Assembly: GCA_021234155.1 (NCBI GenBank)
Contig: JAJEKV010000046.1
Location: 4,380,665 to 4,444,664 of the forward strand
DNA: 64,000 nucleotides
Reading direction: 5' to 3'
From: Isoetes taiwanensis
Taxonomy: Eukaryota; Streptophyta; Lycopodiopsida; Isoetales; Isoetaceae
The translations under genes and the position numbers were made by a program. Under the pieces are notes generated by a model. The model ran no database searches. It was not told the origin of the DNA and saw nothing but the letters and a program-made list of their open reading frames with translations. How positions within the stretch are numbered: position 1 is the stretch's first letter; every line of letters starts with the position of its first letter. Below are positions 21,786-32,819 of this stretch, piece after piece.

Positions 21786-23030
21786 CGTAAGGGGTTTTCG
21801 TAGTGTAGATGACGGACATTGAAGTCCTACCCGTGTTAAGGCAATATAAAATATCTAATTGGTAATACCGGGGAACCTCTTAAGAAATTCATGCACTAGC
21901 TTCTTTGCATTCTTCATTATGTTCTCAGAGTAGCAAAGTTACCGGTTATTTAGTAATGGATTGAACCGCTTCAAACCTGTAATAAAATATACCCTATGTC
22001 AATCAATACACATGTGCGAGCATTCTATGAGAATAACATCAATTTTTTCTAACCTCTTAGGCAAAGGCAATAAATCATTTTCAAAACCAAAGTGACAACA
22101 ATTAACATCGAATGGAATCGGATTAATGATTAACTATTCGAGTATGCTATTCATAACTAATAATCGAAAACGAGCAGAGTTATCTCAAAGATATTCAATA
22201 TGCATAAACCAAATATCCACCAATAAGTTATGATCTCTTTAGCAAAGATCTTGATTTAATAATGTAGATATGGTGTGAAAAGCAGTTAACACATAATATA
22301 AGGATACGTTCATCGTATTAGACTTGAATATAGAATGTTCTCTGACTTTTTATCGAGAAATAAGTTATGATCTCATAAATATAAATCATATTCATAGTTT
22401 TTAAAAATTGAATAGCGTATACTTGATAGACTTATCTCGAGCATGAATAAATGACTACGAAATGCATCGGGAACTATGGCGGGGGACGATTCTTCAAGAT
22501 CTTCATCGATTCGGCTGGAAGGATTCTACCGCATGCCGTACTCACGAATGCCGCTCCCCTTCCGGTGGACCTCGAATGCCTTTTCTGCTCCAAGTGATAG
22601 TCCGCTCCTAATCCGTTTTTCTCTCTCGGAATCCCTTGCCCTATCGATCCATTCCCGCCCTTTTCAAATCCGGTGGTTTGCTCTCCTATATCCGCCTCCT
22701 CTCTTCCACGACGCTCCTCCTTCCTCTGCTCCTCTCAACAGTAACCCTTTTTTTTTTGCCTTTATGCCTTTTCAATTCGAAATAGGGCTTTTGATCTCCA
22801 CCATTAGTTTTCCATAAATCTCCACCGTTAGATTAAATAAATATGCTCTTCTTAGCTTCCCATATTTTCCACTATTATAAAAATAAATCCTTCAAGGTTA
22901 CATCTTCAAATAACATTCAAATATGCCAAACATGCCATTTTTATGCAATTTAACATGGTAAGATCGCGGCATTGCTCGCTTGATCACGTTTTCACCCAAA
23001 ATGCACACCAACAAATTATTTATTTCTACA
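21786..23030 (-). repeat. gypsy 3' LTR
   Basis: It matches 29801-31059. About 190 bp (22795-22985 versus 30825-31010) look identical, while differences elsewhere cluster at CAG/CTG contexts. Confidence 0.9.
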
Positions 23031-23948
23031 TTATTCCCCTTACAAAAACTTCGGCGTCCCGACGAGTTCTTCAAGCTTGTTCTTCATGATCAAAATATTT
23101 CCTTCCAAACCATTGCCTCCATCGGCGATTCTATGGCTTCACCGAATATAAAATACTTCCAAGGGTGGCAAATCCCATCTAGGCCGGGACTCTCTGTCTC
23201 ATCGCAACCTCAAGATGCGCTCCATCCCCCACTCTTCCTTCTACCTTTTGGGTTATTTGTTTATTGGACTCTTTTACTACACGGACTTCTTTGGGATGGG
23301 AAAATGGCCAGCAATATGGGAAATGGAAAAACAACAATAAAAGAAGACAATGGACATGGTTGGTAGGCCAACTAAAAATAGATGAACATGAAATGATAGA
23401 AAAAAGGATGCTCCCCGTGAATTGAAAAACAACGTTAGTAGAACATATGGTCGCTAAGATGGTGAAGCTGGAAAAGACTTTTATGAGTTGAAGGATATGA
23501 ATGAGTGTAGATGAATGAATTGAATAATCACGGAGAAAAGCAGATGACCCTGTCATGGTAATAATATCAAAAAATTAGTACAATAGTTGCTGCCTGATGG
23601 TAAAGCTTATATGGCAGACTTCGATGTATTGAATGGGATGGATGAGTGTACAATGAAATGGATTGATTCTCATGGAGAAAAAGCAAATGCACCTGTCAAT
23701 GGAAACAAAAATAGTTAACAAAAAGATGCTGCCTTGATGCGGAGGTGATTGGCAGTCTTAATGGATTGATGTGAACGAAAGGATAGAAAATGAGATGAAT
23801 TTGATATAGCAATGGAAGACAAACTGATGGATTATTCGAAAAAATGAATTATTATTTCTTCTTAATTTTTTATTTTTTATTTTTATATATTTTTTTTTTC
23901 CAAATATAGTACTACCCCCCTTTTATTTATTCATCGTCCCGATGAATA
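23031..23948. other. gypsy untranslated 3' region
   Basis: Between integrase and the 3' LTR. It holds two diverged direct copies (about 23500-23625 and 23630-23755) sharing GGAGAAAARCARATG and CCTGTCAWGG. No ORF is supported. Confidence 0.5.
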
Positions 23949-25075
23949 CTACACCTTATTTGAAGGATGGTCGCTATTTGTTCGCATATGATACACTTTG
24001 AGTCGCGCACCGTTCACTCGTGTGGGAAGCTCATTTCCTACAAAATCTTTTAGTAATCTGAGATCCATTATCATATATTTCTTTGACAATATAAGGACCT
24101 TTCCAACGATCCCGAAGTTTACGGTTTCTTCCAATGCTTACTATCATAAAGTAGAACTAAGTTACCTTTATCGAAGTGCTTATTGTTTCGATGCCGATCA
24201 TACCATGCTTTGCGACGTCGTTGAATTGCTTCCCGTGATATATAAGCATAGAGTCCGCTTTCATCAAGGGCTTCTAATTGTGCTAATCTTGCTTGCAAAC
24301 TACCATCCCGATCTAATTTATGTTCAATAGCGATTCTCAAGGATGGGAGTTCTAGCTCAATAGGAACTATAGCTTCTTGCCCATATACTAATTTAAAAGG
24401 TGTAGCATTTGTTGTAACTTTATGTGCAATGCGATAGGCCCACAACGCATCGAAAAGGCGTTTATCCCAATCTGCGGTTGGCATTACAAATTTTGGTAAT
24501 TATGGTACATAGGGTTTTATTTATGCGCTCCACCGGGCCGTTTTTGCTGCGTGGATGATATGGAGTTGTCTTTCTATGTTTCACCCCATATCTATTAGTT
24601 AAAGCTTCAATAGTATCATTAAGGAAATGCTTACCTCTATCGCTAACCAATTCCAAAGGACAAACCAAAACGTGTTATGATATTTTCATACAAGAATATA
24701 GCCACATTATTGGCCGATATCTTCCCTAAACGCACGTGCTTCCACCCACTTGGTAACATAGTCACATTACAAACCAAAATATATTTATTACCCGGTATGC
24801 ATAGCGGATGGCTTGATTGGTCCTACAAAATCGATTCCCCATTTTTTCAAAAGGCAAGATAGGCATTATTGGATGTAAAGGCATAACGTCTCGTTAGAAG
24901 GCTTCCCCACCCTTTGACATACATCACAATGTCTAATATACTCCCTAACATCAGCATGCAATTTAGGCCACCATAATCCGGCTTTTGAAGAATTTTTCTT
25001 AATAGTAGTATCTATAGAGAAATGCCCACCACTAGGTCCATCATGACATGATTGCAAAGGCAGTTCTAATTTCAT
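23949..25075 (-). pseudogene. gypsy integrase, broken
   Basis: The HHCC zinc-finger part GLWWPKLHADVREYIRHCDV (24866-25075, CDVCQRVGK), part of the catalytic core with GVKHRKTTPYHPR (24462-24668) and WAYRIAHKVTTNATPF with LVYGQEAIVPIE (24119-24484). The C-terminal tail (ELPTRVNGARLKVYHM) ends at 23949. No chromodomain is seen. Frame breaks fall between the three pieces. Confidence 0.85.
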
Positions 25076-25997
25076 GTGGCATTATGCATCGCCTCAACAC
25101 ATCATCATGACCTAATTTATATAATTGACCCATAACAAGTGTATATGGCTTTGATTGAATTATTAATCGTCTTTTACCAACAACACTCATACCATCCGGA
25201 AATTCCCCGTAGATAAATAAGACCTTAATAGATTCATACCATTCGAACACGACTTCTCTGAGAAAAGAGTACTTCATCCGACAAACAACAACTGGAATAT
25301 CTCCTTCTTCTTTTGGTCCTGGAATTCTTGACAAATGATCAGCTGCTGAATGTATCTTCCCAGCTCGTACAACAATTCGAAACTTGAATTCCTGCAATAA
25401 CAACAACCAACGAGCAATCCTTCCCGTGCGGCAAGGCTTGTTGATCAAATACTTCAAAGGTTGGTGGTCAACAACAAATGCAAATTCATTAGCAAGGAGA
25501 TAATGCCTAAATTTTTGGATCGAAAAAATCATGCCAAGTGCCTCACGTTCAGTAGTAGAGTAGTTTTGCTCAGCTTTAGTTAATTGCCTGCTTGCATAGA
25601 ATATGGGATGATCAATATTCTTTTCATCAGCTTGACATAAAATACTGCCTATAGCATAGTTTGATGCATCAATCAACACATGGAATTCTTTAGACCAATC
25701 TGGAGACTTTAAAATGGGTGATTTAACTAGGGCTAGTTTCAGTTCTTCAAATGCTTTTTGACATGCATCATTCCAATTATATTCCTTTGATTTCCGCAAT
25801 AACTTAGTAAGTGGCAAAGCTCGTTGTGCATAATGATCAATAAAGCGCCTATGATATCCTACGTGCCCTAGAAAAGCTTGCAACTCTTTAACACTCGTTG
25901 GAGGCTGCAAATCAAGGATTTTAGAAGTTTTGTGTGGATCAATCGTAAGTCCATGTATCGATACAACAAAACCTAGCAAAACACCATGTGTAACCAC
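25041..25997 (-). CDS. gypsy RT thumb and RNase H
   Basis: An intact 318-codon ORF. LQAFLGHVGYHRRFIDHYAQ, then RNase H with LIDASNYAIGSILCQ, FYASRQLTKAEQNYSTTERE and FAFVVDHQPLKYLINK, and a HSAADHLSRIPG end. It degrades template RNA during reverse transcription. Confidence 0.9.
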   Translation of the reverse strand: MVTHGVLLGFVVSIHGLTIDPHKTSKILDLQPPTSVKELQAFLGHVGYHRRFIDHYAQRALPLTKLLRKSKEYNWNDACQKAFEELKLALVKSPILKSPDWSKEFHVLIDASNYAIGSILCQADEKNIDHPIFYASRQLTKAEQNYSTTEREALGMIFSIQKFRHYLLANEFAFVVDHQPLKYLINKPCRTGRIARWLLLLQEFKFRIVVRAGKIHSAADHLSRIPGPKEEGDIPVVVCRMKYSFLREVVFEWYESIKVLFIYGEFPDGMSVVGKRRLIIQSKPYTLVMGQLYKLGHDDVLRRCIMPHEIRTAFAIMS

Positions 25998-26009
25998 AAA
26001 AGTACATTT

Positions 26010-27010
26010 TTAAGGGTTCAAGGAGATTCCATATTCCCTACAACGCTCAAAGCATAACTCCAATTTACTTAGATGATAACTCAAGGATCCAAAACAAAGA
26101 AAGTCATCTAAGAATACCTTCATAAAGTCTTGCACAAACTCCTTGAAGGCTTGCGTAATAACCATTTGGAATGTAGCGGGAGCGTTACATAAACCAAAGG
26201 GCATCACTTTCGATAAGCGTAAGTTCCCAAATAGTTACAAATGTTGTCTTCTCCCTATCTTCGGGTCTAATCAATACTTGGTTATATCCGAGAATCCATC
26301 CATAAATGAATAAACCTCTTGACCCTTAAACATCTAACACTTCGCCTGCGTGAAAGGAATAGGAAAATGGTCTTTTCGAGTAGCATCGTTAAGCTTTCGA
26401 TAATCAACACATACACGATTTTTAATTTTTTTCTTATAAACACACAACGATAGGTGATACCCATTCACTATAATCTGGGGTAGATAAAGCCAACCTTAAG
26501 CAACTTATCAATCTCCTCCTTAAGCGCTTTGGCAAATTTAGGATTAAGTCTATAAGGTTTTTGCACTACTGGGTTTAGCATTATCATGGAGCTCAATCTT
26601 ATGCATACATAAGGATGGGTTAATGCCCTTCAAATCATCATATGACCACTAAAAAATATCGTGATATTTTGAAAATAAGGCAACACAATTGTCATACAAA
26701 TCCCCATTGACATTAGCCCCTAACTTAATTGTCTTTACCTCTCCTCCTTTCAGAGGTTAATTTCTTGCACTTTAGGAGGTCGTGAGAAGGTTTCATATTG
26801 ACTAATTTCATGCTTGGGCTTCTTTTCCACCTTGATCTCTTGAATTGTGCACTTTGTGAAATAATCGGGATATTTATCTTGTTTAATATCTTCTTCTTCT
26901 TCTTCACATTCCTTCTCCACTTCAACTTGGTTAACATCTATAACACCCATGAAATTTAGAATTGTATCCTCCGGATCTACAACCGGCGTCATCATTAACT
27001 CCGCACACAC
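26010..27010 (-). pseudogene. gypsy reverse transcriptase, broken
   Basis: MPFGLCNAPATFQ and VFLDDFLCFGSL (catalytic YVDD-equivalent FLDDF) lie at 26080-26205. Upstream finger-domain parts lie in other frames to 27010. A TAA at the NP-(stop)-KCTF junction near 26010 separates it from the RNase H ORF. Confidence 0.85.
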
Positions 27011-27128
27011 CTTCTTCTTTCAAGGTCATATCTTCTTGTGGCTCACTAGATGATGCTACATTCGCATATGCACTATCACGCATTATAATCGTCATCACTA
27101 CTATCACTATCGTCGTTTGAATCAGATT

Positions 27129-28112
27129 CTACTTCAAATTGTGCTTGACTTTTGGCATTTCACTCACTCTAATTTCCACCCTATTATTTCCATCACCAAT
27201 AACTAAAATCCCTCTATGCCAATCGTGTATTGCTCTGGCCTGCAACAACCATGGTCGGCCTAATAATAATGGATAAGAACATACCGTGGTGGTAGCTTTC
27301 AGAACTACATAATCCACATGGAATATAAGATTTGCAATCATGGTTTTTACACCGGTAATCATGCCTAAAGGTTTTACTCGTCTCTGATCAGCCATCCTTA
27401 CTCTAAAATAAACAGGAGTAGGTGCAGGTAAGTCTAATCTTCGAAGAGTTTCTTCTGGCATAATGTTAACCCCAGATCCGCCGTCAATCACAGCAGAATC
27501 TAGCCCTATATCCCCTATAACAACATGCACAGATGGCGATTTCATATCAAACAAAGAGGGCCATATGGAATTAACAGACACGTCCTTTTGCAATCGTAGA
27601 GCCGCAGCCACTTCCTTTCTACATGGAGGGGATAAAGACAACAGCTGTGCAAAAGTAATAGTGGGTCTAATATTGCCTAAATCAGCCAATATATCATAAG
27701 TAGGCATATCTTTAGAAAGTTTCAGAATTTTCTTGTATTTCCTTCTACTCCTTGGTCTCCTAAGTTGCTCTCCAGACTCTTTCTCGTTTGGAAAAGAGGA
27801 GTTTCCTGCATCCATAATGCCTTTAAGTTCTTTAAATGTGGGTGTGTCATGCAAAGTCTCTTGGGGTGTGTTTTGGGTGTCACCCAATCCTAAGAATTCG
27901 GGCTTTTCAAATCTCACACGTCTACTCCTTCTCTGATTATTAGGATTTAATTGCATCTGATAAATGGGGCATGAGTTTTCTTCTATTGGTTCACATAAAT
28001 TAGAGTCAAGGATTTTTTCTTTCCCCTTAGATCCGTTTTCCATAGATCGCGGTGGCAATACATGTGGACACCTATCTTGTGAGTGTAACCCCAGGTATTG
28101 CAAATGCCACAC
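27129..28112 (-). CDS. gypsy aspartic protease region
   Basis: A 327-codon ORF. The protease motif AVIDGGSGVNIMPEETLRRL lies near 27450-27510, followed by a flap-like segment and a C-terminal LLLGRPWLLQARAIHDW, both typical of retropepsins. It joins gag upstream and RT downstream. Confidence 0.85.
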   Translation of the reverse strand: MWHLQYLGLHSQDRCPHVLPPRSMENGSKGKEKILDSNLCEPIEENSCPIYQMQLNPNNQRRSRRVRFEKPEFLGLGDTQNTPQETLHDTPTFKELKGIMDAGNSSFPNEKESGEQLRRPRSRRKYKKILKLSKDMPTYDILADLGNIRPTITFAQLLSLSPPCRKEVAAALRLQKDVSVNSIWPSLFDMKSPSVHVVIGDIGLDSAVIDGGSGVNIMPEETLRRLDLPAPTPVYFRVRMADQRRVKPLGMITGVKTMIANLIFHVDYVVLKATTTVCSYPLLLGRPWLLQARAIHDWHRGILVIGDGNNRVEIRVSEMPKVKHNLK

Positions 28113-28837
28113 ATGTGTTCAAAACCTACTTCTTTTTCGTGGATTGGGACAATTAGAGCTATATGTCCCTCTTCGGCATCTGAAACATCTAATAGGTTGT
28201 TGGGACCTTGATTGTCTTGGTGTTCGGCCTTGAGAACCTATTGGGTGTATTATTTCTCCCTTGTGTAGATGGATTAGCGGCATAAACGGGAACTAATGGC
28301 GGCATTTGTCCACCATCTACCATAGCAGGTTGGATATAATAGCTAGGTGTACTAGATGGTTTTGAGACAACGGGTCTCACATTTGTCCTCATTTGGATCA
28401 ACTCTCCTATCTTCTTTGGAAATAATGGTCATTATCGTTATGGTTACTTCTCGACAATAATTGCACCATGTCCTAGGCTTGGTCAAAGGACACTCATTGG
28501 GAAAATGACCATAACCTTGACATTGAACACACCATACATTTTAATGCGGGGCTTGGGCTCTAAATTACGAGGTGTTCTAATTGCGGATAATTGCTTACTC
28601 AACTCCTTTTCAAGACCTCATCAATAGTTTGCCTAATAGTTGTCCGAAGATCAGGATATAGGAGGCTGATTTGAGCTATTTCTTGGCTGCACCAACCCTC
28701 TAGAAGTTGCTCCGTAAGGCATTCTACTATAATCAACTAATTGAGGGGATGCATAATGGACATGTATGTACGGAATATTAGGTGTAGCAAAGGCACTTTG
28801 CCCCATTGGCGCATAGAAACTAGGGATGCTTGTCATA

Positions 28838-29530
28838 TTAGCATTCATTTGTGGGTTTTCTCATATAATTCATCCCTGCCAGTTCTAGTTGGGATGCAAT
28901 TTTAATTGCTGCTTCTAAGGACGCAGGGGACTGCATTTTTACATAAAAGCTCATGTGGCTAGGAAGTCCTTTAGTAAACCATCTAATTTGATATTCAACA
29001 TCTGGTGGTTTAGGTTTCTTACCCAAGAGTCTACGAAATCTATTAACATAACTTTGAATAGACTCGTTTGGTAACATGGTGAAGTCTTGTAACTCGTCAT
29101 CCAGTCTATCTATAAACCCTGCAGGTCTAAAAGTTTCTAGAAATGCTTCTTCCAATTCCTTCCAAGTAGCATAAGTGGTATTTTTCAATGAGTGGCGATA
29201 CCACTCTGAAGCTCCACCATCATCAACGTACGGGAACCATCTTAATCGCTCTGTGTTTGTATTCTCTTGATTTGCCTCACTCACCGTAAGAAAATGGCTA
29301 ACATGTGCATCAGGGTCTTCTCCTACCTGACCACTAAAAGTGCCATAGCGCATGCGCGCTGATTTGACAGTTGATGTGCTCATATTTTGGTGATTTTCAG
29401 AATGGCTAGTCCTGTGGAATAGTGTTTTTAACTGAAGATCTTCCTCCTCTTGTTGCTGGCGTCTATTATATCTCTCTTGTCTTAATTGAGCTTGCTTCTC
29501 CCTTTGCTCTTTAGTGAATGATGGATTCAT
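28838..29530 (-). CDS. gypsy gag
   Basis: A 230-codon ORF with a charged N-terminus (KEQREKQAQLRQERYNRRQQ) and the Retrotrans_gag core (WYRHSLKNTTYATWKELEEA, ETFRPAGF, ESIQSYVNRFRRL). The reading continues after a frame change into a Pro/Tyr-rich linker (28651-28848) and a knuckle-like CQGYGHFPNEC near 28490-28525. It packages element RNA. Confidence 0.85.
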   Translation of the reverse strand: MNPSFTKEQREKQAQLRQERYNRRQQQEEEDLQLKTLFHRTSHSENHQNMSTSTVKSARMRYGTFSGQVGEDPDAHVSHFLTVSEANQENTNTERLRWFPYVDDGGASEWYRHSLKNTTYATWKELEEAFLETFRPAGFIDRLDDELQDFTMLPNESIQSYVNRFRRLLGKKPKPPDVEYQIRWFTKGLPSHMSFYVKMQSPASLEAAIKIASQLELAGMNYMRKPTNEC

Positions 29531-29800
29531 ACATCACAGGTTATATGGGTGGCATGTCCCATCTATAACAGTGGCACTCTCGCTCTTCTGTTTAGCATGG
29601 CGCTTCAATCCCCATTTACTATTCCCAGTGAAGTTTTCCCCTCTTTCAATCTTTTAACATAATTTATTCAGAAGCAAGTATGCAAGCAACAGACAAGCAA
29701 ATAATAATTATTAATCATTCCCGGTTCTTTCCAGATGCAAAGTTTATGCATGAGATAATCTCGCTCACTCTAAGCCTGGTCCGGGCGAAGCCACCAAACA

Positions 29801-31059
29801 TGTAAAGGGTTTTCGTGTGTAGATGACGGACATTGAAGTCCTACCCAGGTTAAGGCAATATAAAATATCTAATTGGTAATACCCAGGAACCTCTTAAGAA
29901 GTTCATGCACTAGCTTCACTGCATTCTTCATTATGTTCAGAGTAGCAAAGTTACCAGTTATTTAGTGGCGGGATTGAACCGCTTCAAACCAGGTAATAAA
30001 ATATACCCTATGTCAATCAATACACATGTGCGGTAGCATTCACAACAGAATAACATCAATTTTTTCTAACCTCTTAGGCAAAGGCAATAAATCATTTTCA
30101 AAACCAGTGACAACAATTAACATCGTAATGGAATGCAGCATTAATGATTAACTATTCAGAGTATGCTATTCATAACGAATAATCTGAGAACGAACAGAGT
30201 TATCTGCAGTATATTCAATATGCATAAACCAAATATCCACCAATAAGTTATGATGCGACCTTACAAATGAAGATTGATTTATCACGTAGATATGGTGTGA
30301 AAAGCGGTTAACACATAATATAAGGATCTGTTTCATCATTATTAGACTTGAATATAGAATGTTCTACAGCTTTTATCTAGAAATAAGTTATGATCTCATA
30401 AATATAAATCATATTCATAGTTTTTAAAAAATTGAATAGCGAGAATACTTGATAGACTTATCTCGAGCATGAATAAACAGACTAAAAAAATGCATCAGGA
30501 ACTATGGCAGGGACGATTCTTCAAGATCTTCATCAGGATTCGGGCTGGAAGGATTCGGCCTGCATGCCGTACTCTGAATGCCGCTCCCCTTCTGGTCGAC
30601 CTCGAATGCTGCTCTGCTCCAAGTGATAGTCTGCTCCTAATCCGTTTTCTCTCTCAGAATCCCTTGCCCTATCTGATCCATTCCTGCCCTTTCAAATCCG
30701 GTGGCTGCTCTCCTATATCCGCTCCTCTCTTCCCTGATCGCTCCTCCTTCCTCTGCTCCTCTCAACCGTAACCCTTTTTTTTGCCTTATGCCTTTTCAAT
30801 TCGAAATAGGGCTTTTGATCTCCACCATTAGTTTTCCATAAATCTCCACCGTTAGATTAAATAAATATGCTCTTCTTAGCTTCCCATATTTTCCACTATT
30901 ATAAAAATAAATCCTTCAAGGTTACATCTTCAAATAACATTCAAATATGCCAAACATGCCATTTTTATGCAATTTAACATGGTAAGATCACGTGGCATTG
31001 CTCGCTTGATCACGTTTTCACCCAAAATGCACAATTCTGAACAAATTATTCGTTCTACA
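29801..31059 (-). repeat. gypsy 5' LTR
   Basis: TGTAAAGGG...TTCTACA on the plus strand. It ends precisely before CTCCC, the reused H3 codons. Confidence 0.9.
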
Positions 31060-31347
31060 CTCCCATTTGCCAGGCTCGTGAGAGAGATTCTGCAAGAGTG
31101 TGGTGCGATACATCATACCAGTTACAGAATTCAAGCAACTGCCTTAAATGCTCTTCAAATGGCTTCGGAAGCAGTTGGTGTCGGTCTGTTCGAGGACTCG
31201 CAGCTTGCAGCAATACATGCCAAGCGGGTGACTGTCATGCCCAAGGACATGCGCCTCGTCTTACGCATAAGGGATCCCGAGTACTATGGTCAAAATTTTA
31301 TGGCTGAATACAACAAGAAGAAAGACCCCCCAGAAAAAAGGCCGTGA
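31060..31347 (+). pseudogene. divergent histone H3 (CENH3-like), 3' half
   Basis: Reads from the duplicated target site as [13 protein letters not shown], then [40 protein letters not shown] and [12 protein letters not shown], stopping at 31345-31347. This is the H3 histone fold (alpha1, loop1, alpha2, L2, alpha3). Loop 1 is about four residues longer than canonical H3 ([15 protein letters not shown]). A longer loop 1 is a CENH3 trait, but here the C-terminus also has an extra 20-residue basic extension ([11 protein letters not shown]). No intron. The ORF as displayed begins inside the LTR and is only an accidental fusion. Confidence 0.8.
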
Positions 31348-31484
31348 AGTGCCTTTGTGTTTTTTTCATATGTATAATATTTCTTAATGCAATGGCTTTA
31401 TAAGCTTAATCTCTTAGTCCATTTCTTTCTTAGAAGCCTAGCTTCGCACTTTGCATTTTTTTTTTTTTTAATGTTATACGTGAG

Positions 31485-31551
31485 GATCACACGACGCGCA
31501 GCAAGCATTGTGCTTTTTTGTTGCACATAGTAGTCTTCGCGTCGTGTGATC
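31485..31551. repeat. hairpin unit H2
   Basis: Near-perfect arms GATCACACGACGCG and CGCGTCGTGTGATC flank a 38-nt loop, starting 138 bp after the H3 stop codon. Confidence 0.85.
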
Positions 31552-31554
31552 CAA

Positions 31555-31580
31555 CCCTAACCCTAACCCTAACCCTAAAA
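31555..31580 (+). repeat. interstitial telomere-like CCCTAA repeat
   Basis: Four exact CCCTAA units followed by AA lie immediately next to hairpin H2. The unit is the 6-bp type rather than the 7-bp CCCTAAA usual in plants. Confidence 0.8.
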
Positions 31581-31702
31581 TGTACGGAGAAATCTCCCCA
31601 CAACGGCTGTGTCCCCTTTCATAATCGACAACGGCTACTTGAGTTCAAAAGTGACAGCGCCTTACCGCTCCTAAACATCTTGTTTTCGTCGTTTGCTTCG
31701 CC

Positions 31703-32819
31703 ATGGATTGTTATGTGAAGTTCCTGGAATGGTATGCATCCGCCCCTCATGACAACGAGGAAGTTGCGCCGACTGCGATTTATCCGTTCTATTGCAAGGA
31801 GTTGGACATCATGGCAAACAGTAGCGAGCTTGGATGCTATCGCGAGGTTGCTTTAGCTTTCACCCAGACCGCTTGGTCTCAGCGCACGTCCTTTGCAGAT
31901 GTCCCTGGCTCGTGGATTCCAAAACCAGCTCTAGAGGAGGCGGCTTCCCATTTGCAAAGCGAGGGAAGATGTTTTTCAAGAATCTTTGCAAGAACGGGCT
32001 CCTCCCCGGCTGCGTCCTTGTGCTTAAGAAGGTATCTTATTTCTCTTGCCGTTTGCATTTGCTAGTTATTGCATTCTCTTTCGGCCAAACCAGAAGATAC
32101 ACCGGAAACAATGAAATCTTTAAGCCAAGGGGGGTCAGTTATGTGTGATGATCTTCGACTATGGCGTAGAAATGGAGATAGATCTACAAGAAGAAGAGCA
32201 AGAATGTAGGAGTTTTAGCCCGGACGACCGGCCTTGGGTGAACCGGAGGAGGGAGATGATTCGAAGGTGATGAGGATGGGGATGAGGATGAAAAGAAGTT
32301 GTCCGACATAACGCCAATTTTAGTGGAAGGCAAAGAATACTTATTGCTAAGTGATATCTTGAGGAACCCGTCTATGTTCTGAATGTGTGCTAGGGAAGAC
32401 GCGAGCTTATCGATTACCTTGGCGAATGGGTAAACTTAGGCCTAGATTTTGAAGAGGATTTGGACAAAGAGATGTTTGAAGTATCTAATTATACCGGCAA
32501 TGCTATAAAGCTTAAAGAAGCATATGAGAGAGGCTGGAGTCTCGATTTGCTCAAGATGAGGCGAATCTACCAACGGAAGAAGAATTCCGGCGTCTCGGGT
32601 GCAAAAGCTGCTTGGGATCTGAGGTTTGGCAGGCCCTTGATCAATCGTGGCGGCATAAGCCCGGTAGATGAGGATAAATGTGAAGAAGATAATCTTGAGG
32701 GTTCTTATTTGTGGGAAGTAGATGATTTTTCTTGCCCGACATGCACGCGGGGACAGGAAAGATTGAAGGACTCTACATTGTTAAGATATATCTCAAGATT
32801 CGTTAATGGGGGGAGATAA
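31703..32819 (+). CDS. unrecognised island protein, frameshifted
   Basis: Starts MDCYVKFLEWYASAPHDNEE at 31703. After a frame change near 31940 it continues with FAKRGKMFFKNLCKNGLLPG. A highly acidic middle follows (32240-32330, DEDGDEDEKKLSDITPILVE). It ends with MDKEMFEVSNYTGNAIKLKE, GWSLDLLKMRRIYQRKKN and EVDDFSCPTCTRGQERLKD, stopping at 32819. The single CPTC pair is not enough to call a zinc site. No domain is recognised. It overlaps the next ORF by 14 nt. Confidence 0.45.

Larger units (their letters stand above)
21786..31059 (-). mobile_element. complete Ty3/gypsy element inserted in the H3-like gene
   Basis: Two LTRs of about 1.25 kb (21786-23030 and 29801-31059) have TG...CA ends on the minus strand (TGTAGAA start, CCCTTTACA end). 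Next to the 3' LTR is a polypurine tract (AAGGGGAATAA, minus strand, 23031-23043). A TGG-initial primer-site-like sequence (TGGTGGCTTCGCCCGGACC, minus strand) lies just inside the 5' LTR. Internal order is gag, protease, RT, RNase H, integrase. The target-site duplication is CTCCC at 31060-31064, seen as TCCCC at 21781-21785. Several internal breaks exist, some possibly sequencing errors. Confidence 0.9.

Noticed and set aside
30967-31347. Single 126-codon histone ORF starting [10 protein letters not shown]
   Set aside because: The first 30 codons are LTR sequence also present at 22.95 kb. The real gene starts at 21213 and is split by the element.
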